64,000 nt of DNA from Aulostomus chinensis. Taxonomy: Eukaryota > Chordata > Actinopteri > Syngnathiformes > Aulostomidae. The notes beneath the pieces were generated by a model, which was not told the origin of the DNA, made no database searches, and worked only from the letters and a program-made list of their open reading frames with translations. The stretch spans positions 919,001 through 983,000 of the forward strand of contig JBBMOA010000001.1 in the NCBI GenBank assembly GCA_037954235.1, in the 5' to 3' direction. A program made the position numbers and the translations under genes. This document shows positions 61,090-64,000 of the stretch, piece after piece (position 1 is the first letter of the stretch; each line of letters begins with the position of its first letter).

Positions 61090-64000
61090 ATCACTGAGTT
61101 GATTCGCAACTATCACTACATTACTGTTAGCATCATTTTGAGTTCATTAGCAATTCTTCCGACATCACGATCGCAATATTTTGAGGTTCGTAGCAACTTT
61201 TACTGCATGACTGTCGCATTATTTTGAGATTTGTAGCAACACTTACGACATGACTGTCAGCATCACTTTGAAGTTATTCGAAAGTTTCACTCCATTACTG
61301 TTAGCATCATTTTGAGTTCATTAGCGATTCTTACTACATCACTGTCGCATCATTTTGAGATCATTAGCAATTCTTCTGACATCACTGTCGCATTAATTGC
61401 AGGTTCGTAGCAACTGTTACTACATGACTGTCAGCATCACTTTGAGGTTATTCCAAACACTTACTACATTACTGCAAGCATCACTGAGTTAATTAGCAAC
61501 TATCACTACATTACTTTTAGCATCTTTTTGAGTTCATTAGCAATTCTTCAGACATCACTGTCGCAATATTTTGAGGTCCGTAGCAACTTTTACTACATTA
61601 CTGTCGCATTATTTTGAGGTTCGTAGCAACTAATAGTACATGACTGTCAGCATCACTTTGAGGTTATTCGAAACGTTCACTCCATTACTGTTAGCATCAT
61701 TTTGAGATCATTAGCAATTCTTACTACATCACTGTTGCATCATTTTGAGATCTTTAGCAATTCTTCTGACATCACTGTCGCATTATTTTGAGGTTCGTAG
61801 CAACTCTGACTACATGACTGTCAGCATCACTTTGAGGTTGTTCGAAACACTTACTACATTACTGTAAGCATCACTGACTTGATTAGCAACTATCACTACA
61901 TTACTGTTAGCATCATTTTAAGTTCATTAGCAATTCTTACTACATCACTGTCGCAATATTTTGAGGTTCGTAGCAACTTTTACTAAATTACTGTCGCATT
62001 ATTTTGAGGTTCGTAGCAACTCTTACTACATTATTGTTGCATTATTTTAAGCTTCATAGCAACTCTTACTACATTACTGTTAACATCACTTTGAGTTCAT
62101 TAGCAATTCTTCCTACAACACTGTCGCATCATTTTGAGTTCATTACCAATTCTTCCGACATCACTGTCGCAATATTTTGAGGTTCGTAGCAACTCTTACT
62201 ACATTATTATTGCATTATTTTAAGGTTCGCAGCAACTCTTACTACATTACTGTCAGCATCACTTTGAGTTTTTTAGCAACTATCACTACATAACTGTTAG
62301 CATCATTTTGAGTTGTTGAGCAATTCTCATGACATCACTGTAGCATTAAATTGAGTTCATTCGCAACTCTTACTAAATGACTTTCAGCATCACTTTAAGG
62401 TTGTTCGAAACTCTTACTACATTACTGTAAGCATCACTGAGTTTCTTAGCAACTATCACTACATTACTGTTTGCATCATCTTGAGTTCATTAGGATTTCT
62501 TCCGACATAACTGTCGCATTATTTTGAGGTTCGTAGCATCTTTTACTACATTACTGTCGCATTATTTTGAGGTTCGTAGCAACACTTACTACATGACTGT
62601 CAGCATCACTTTGAGGTTATTCGAAAGTTTCACTCCATTACTGTTAGCGTCATCTTGAGTTCATTAGCAATTCTTCCGACATCACTGTTGCATCATTTTG
62701 AGATCTTTAGCAATTCTTCTGACATCACTGTCGCATTATTTTGAGGTTCGTAGCAACTCTTACTACATGACTGTCAGCATCACTTTGAGGTTGTTCGAAA
62801 CACTTACTACATTACTGTAAGCATCACTGACTTGATTAGCAACTATCAATACATTACTGTTAGCATCATTTCAAGTTCATGAGCAATTCTTCCGACATCA
62901 CTGTCGCAATATTTTGAGGTTCGTAGCAACTTTTACTACATTACTGTCGCATTATTTTGAGGTTCGTAGCAACTCTTAGTACATGACTGTCAGCATCACT
63001 TTGAGGTTATTCGAAACACTTACTACATTACTGTAAGCATCACTGAGTTGATTAGCAACTATCACTACATTACTGTTAGCATCATTTTGACTTCATTAGC
63101 AATTCTTCCGACATCACTATCGCAATATTTTGAGGTTCCTAGCAACTTTTACTACATGACTGTCGCATTATTTTGAGATTTGTAGCAACACTTACGACAT
63201 GACTGTCAGCATCACTTTGAAGTTATTCGAAAGTTTCACTCCATTACTGTTAGCATCATTTTGAGTTCATTAGCGATTCTTACTACATCACTGTCGCATC
63301 ATTTTGAGATCATTAGCAATTTCCTCGACATCACTGTCGCATTATTTTGAGGTTCGTAGCAACTGTTACTACATGACTGTCAGCATCACTTTGAGGTTAT
63401 TCAAAACACTTACTACATTACTGCAAGCATCACTGAGTTAATTAGCAACTATCACTACATTACTTTTAGCATCATTTTGAGCTCATTAGCAATTCTTCCG
63501 ACATCACTGTCGCAATATTTTGAGGTTCGTAGCAACTTTTACTACATTACTGTCGCATTATTTTGAGGTTCGTAGCAACTATTAGTACATGACTGTCAGC
63601 ATCACTTTGAGGTTGTTCGAAACACTTACTACATTACTGTAAGCATCACTGACTTGATTAGCAACTATCACTACATTACTGTTAGCATCATTTTAAGTTC
63701 ATTAGCAATTCTTACTACATCACTGTCGCAATATTTTGAGGTTCGTAGCAACTTTTACTAAATTACTGTCGCATTATTTTGAGGTTCGTAGCAACTCTTA
63801 CTACATTATTGTTGCATTATTTTAAGCTTCATCGCAACTCTTACTACATTACTGTTAGCATCACTTTGAGTTCATTAGCAATTCTTCCTACAACACTGTC
63901 GCATCATTTTGAGTTCATTAGCAATTCTTCCGACATCACTGTCGCAATATTTTGAGGTTCGTAGCAACTCTTACTACATTATTATTGCATTATTTTAAGG
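61090..64000 (-). repeat. duplicated satellite block, offsets 1,949 and 1,775 bp
   Basis: Rare variants 'gagatttgtagcaacac' (61226, 63175) and 'cgattcttactacatc' (61325, 63274) are 1,949 bp apart, whereas 'aagcttcat' (62049, 63824) is 1,775 bp apart. The difference is exactly 174 bp, one four-monomer block. It is missing from the second copy near 63600, where 'catcactttgagg' is followed directly by 'ttgttcgaaacac'. Confidence 0.82.

Larger units (their letters stand above)
46181..64000 (-). repeat. 43/44-bp satellite array, right arm, inverted relative to the left
   Basis: The reverse complement of the left-arm satellite starts at about 46181 and continues to the window end, about 17.8 kb. 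On the plus strand the monomers read 'ttgaggttcgtagcaactc', 'ttgaggttattcgaaac', 'ttgagttcattagcaattc' and 'ttgagatctttagcaattc', again forming 44+44+43+43 = 174-bp blocks. A second order uses a 42-bp unit 'tgagttgattagcaactatc'. A 77-codon chance frame at 50189-50422 (plus) encodes nearly the same peptide as the frame at 28242-28442 (minus), showing the two arms share the same higher-order type in opposite orientation. No unique insert was seen. Confidence 0.97.

Noticed and set aside
11972..64000. Telomeric or CENP-B-box-bearing centromeric satellite
   Set aside because: No TTAGGG runs and no CENP-B box pattern were seen; a centromeric role cannot be claimed from sequence.

Overview
The window looks like a teleost fish chromosome segment. 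It holds eukaryotic tRNA genes, remnants of hAT, PIF/Harbinger and LTR elements, a fish-type interspersed repeat with a tRNA-like head, many microsatellites, and spliced exons of a laminin alpha chain. There is no prokaryotic gene organisation and I see no convincing intact protein-coding gene. This is family recognition by eye; no search was run.

Layout. (1) 1-10486: AT-rich intergenic DNA with an hAT-like MITE, a 27-bp inverted repeat, a nested SINE-like composite, and a dispersed tRNA cluster. The cluster has Arg-TCG, Lys-TTT, Lys-CTT and Leu-CAG that look intact, a damaged Phe-GAA, and two decayed Gln copies. A perfect 23-bp hairpin lies just downstream of tRNA-Arg, and a 3 x 95 bp tandem repeat follows. 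(2) 10487-11971: a solitary LTR with TATA and polyadenylation signals. It abuts the satellite directly. (3) 11972-41222: about 29 kb of a 43/44-bp satellite in one orientation. Its last 3 kb is a distinct subfamily. (4) 41223-46180: a 5-kb non-satellite island. It contains, on the minus strand, a spliced BED-finger/hAT (ZBED-like) pseudogene cut off by the satellite; then a CpG-rich stretch, a 451-bp Harbinger-like element carrying the start of a MADF-domain ORF, and a 43-bp minisatellite; and on the plus strand a laminin alpha (LAMA5/LAMA3-type) pseudogene with a 65-bp minisatellite grown across one of its intron/exon boundaries. (5) 46181-64000: the same satellite in the opposite orientation, running off the window end.

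The main structural result is that two arrays of one satellite family, about 670 and 410 monomers by length, face each other in inverted orientation around a small island of broken genes. The satellite has higher-order structure: a four-monomer, 174-bp block recurs, and kilobase-scale blocks are duplicated. Duplicated blocks differ in length by exactly one monomer (43 bp, left array) or exactly one 174-bp block (right array). This is the signature of out-of-register exchange. The arrays together could be pericentromeric or heterochromatic, but nothing in the window proves that.

Nothing here encodes a working pathway. The genes that act are the Pol III tRNA genes on the left. The rest is genome architecture: repeat birth, inversion and gene decay.
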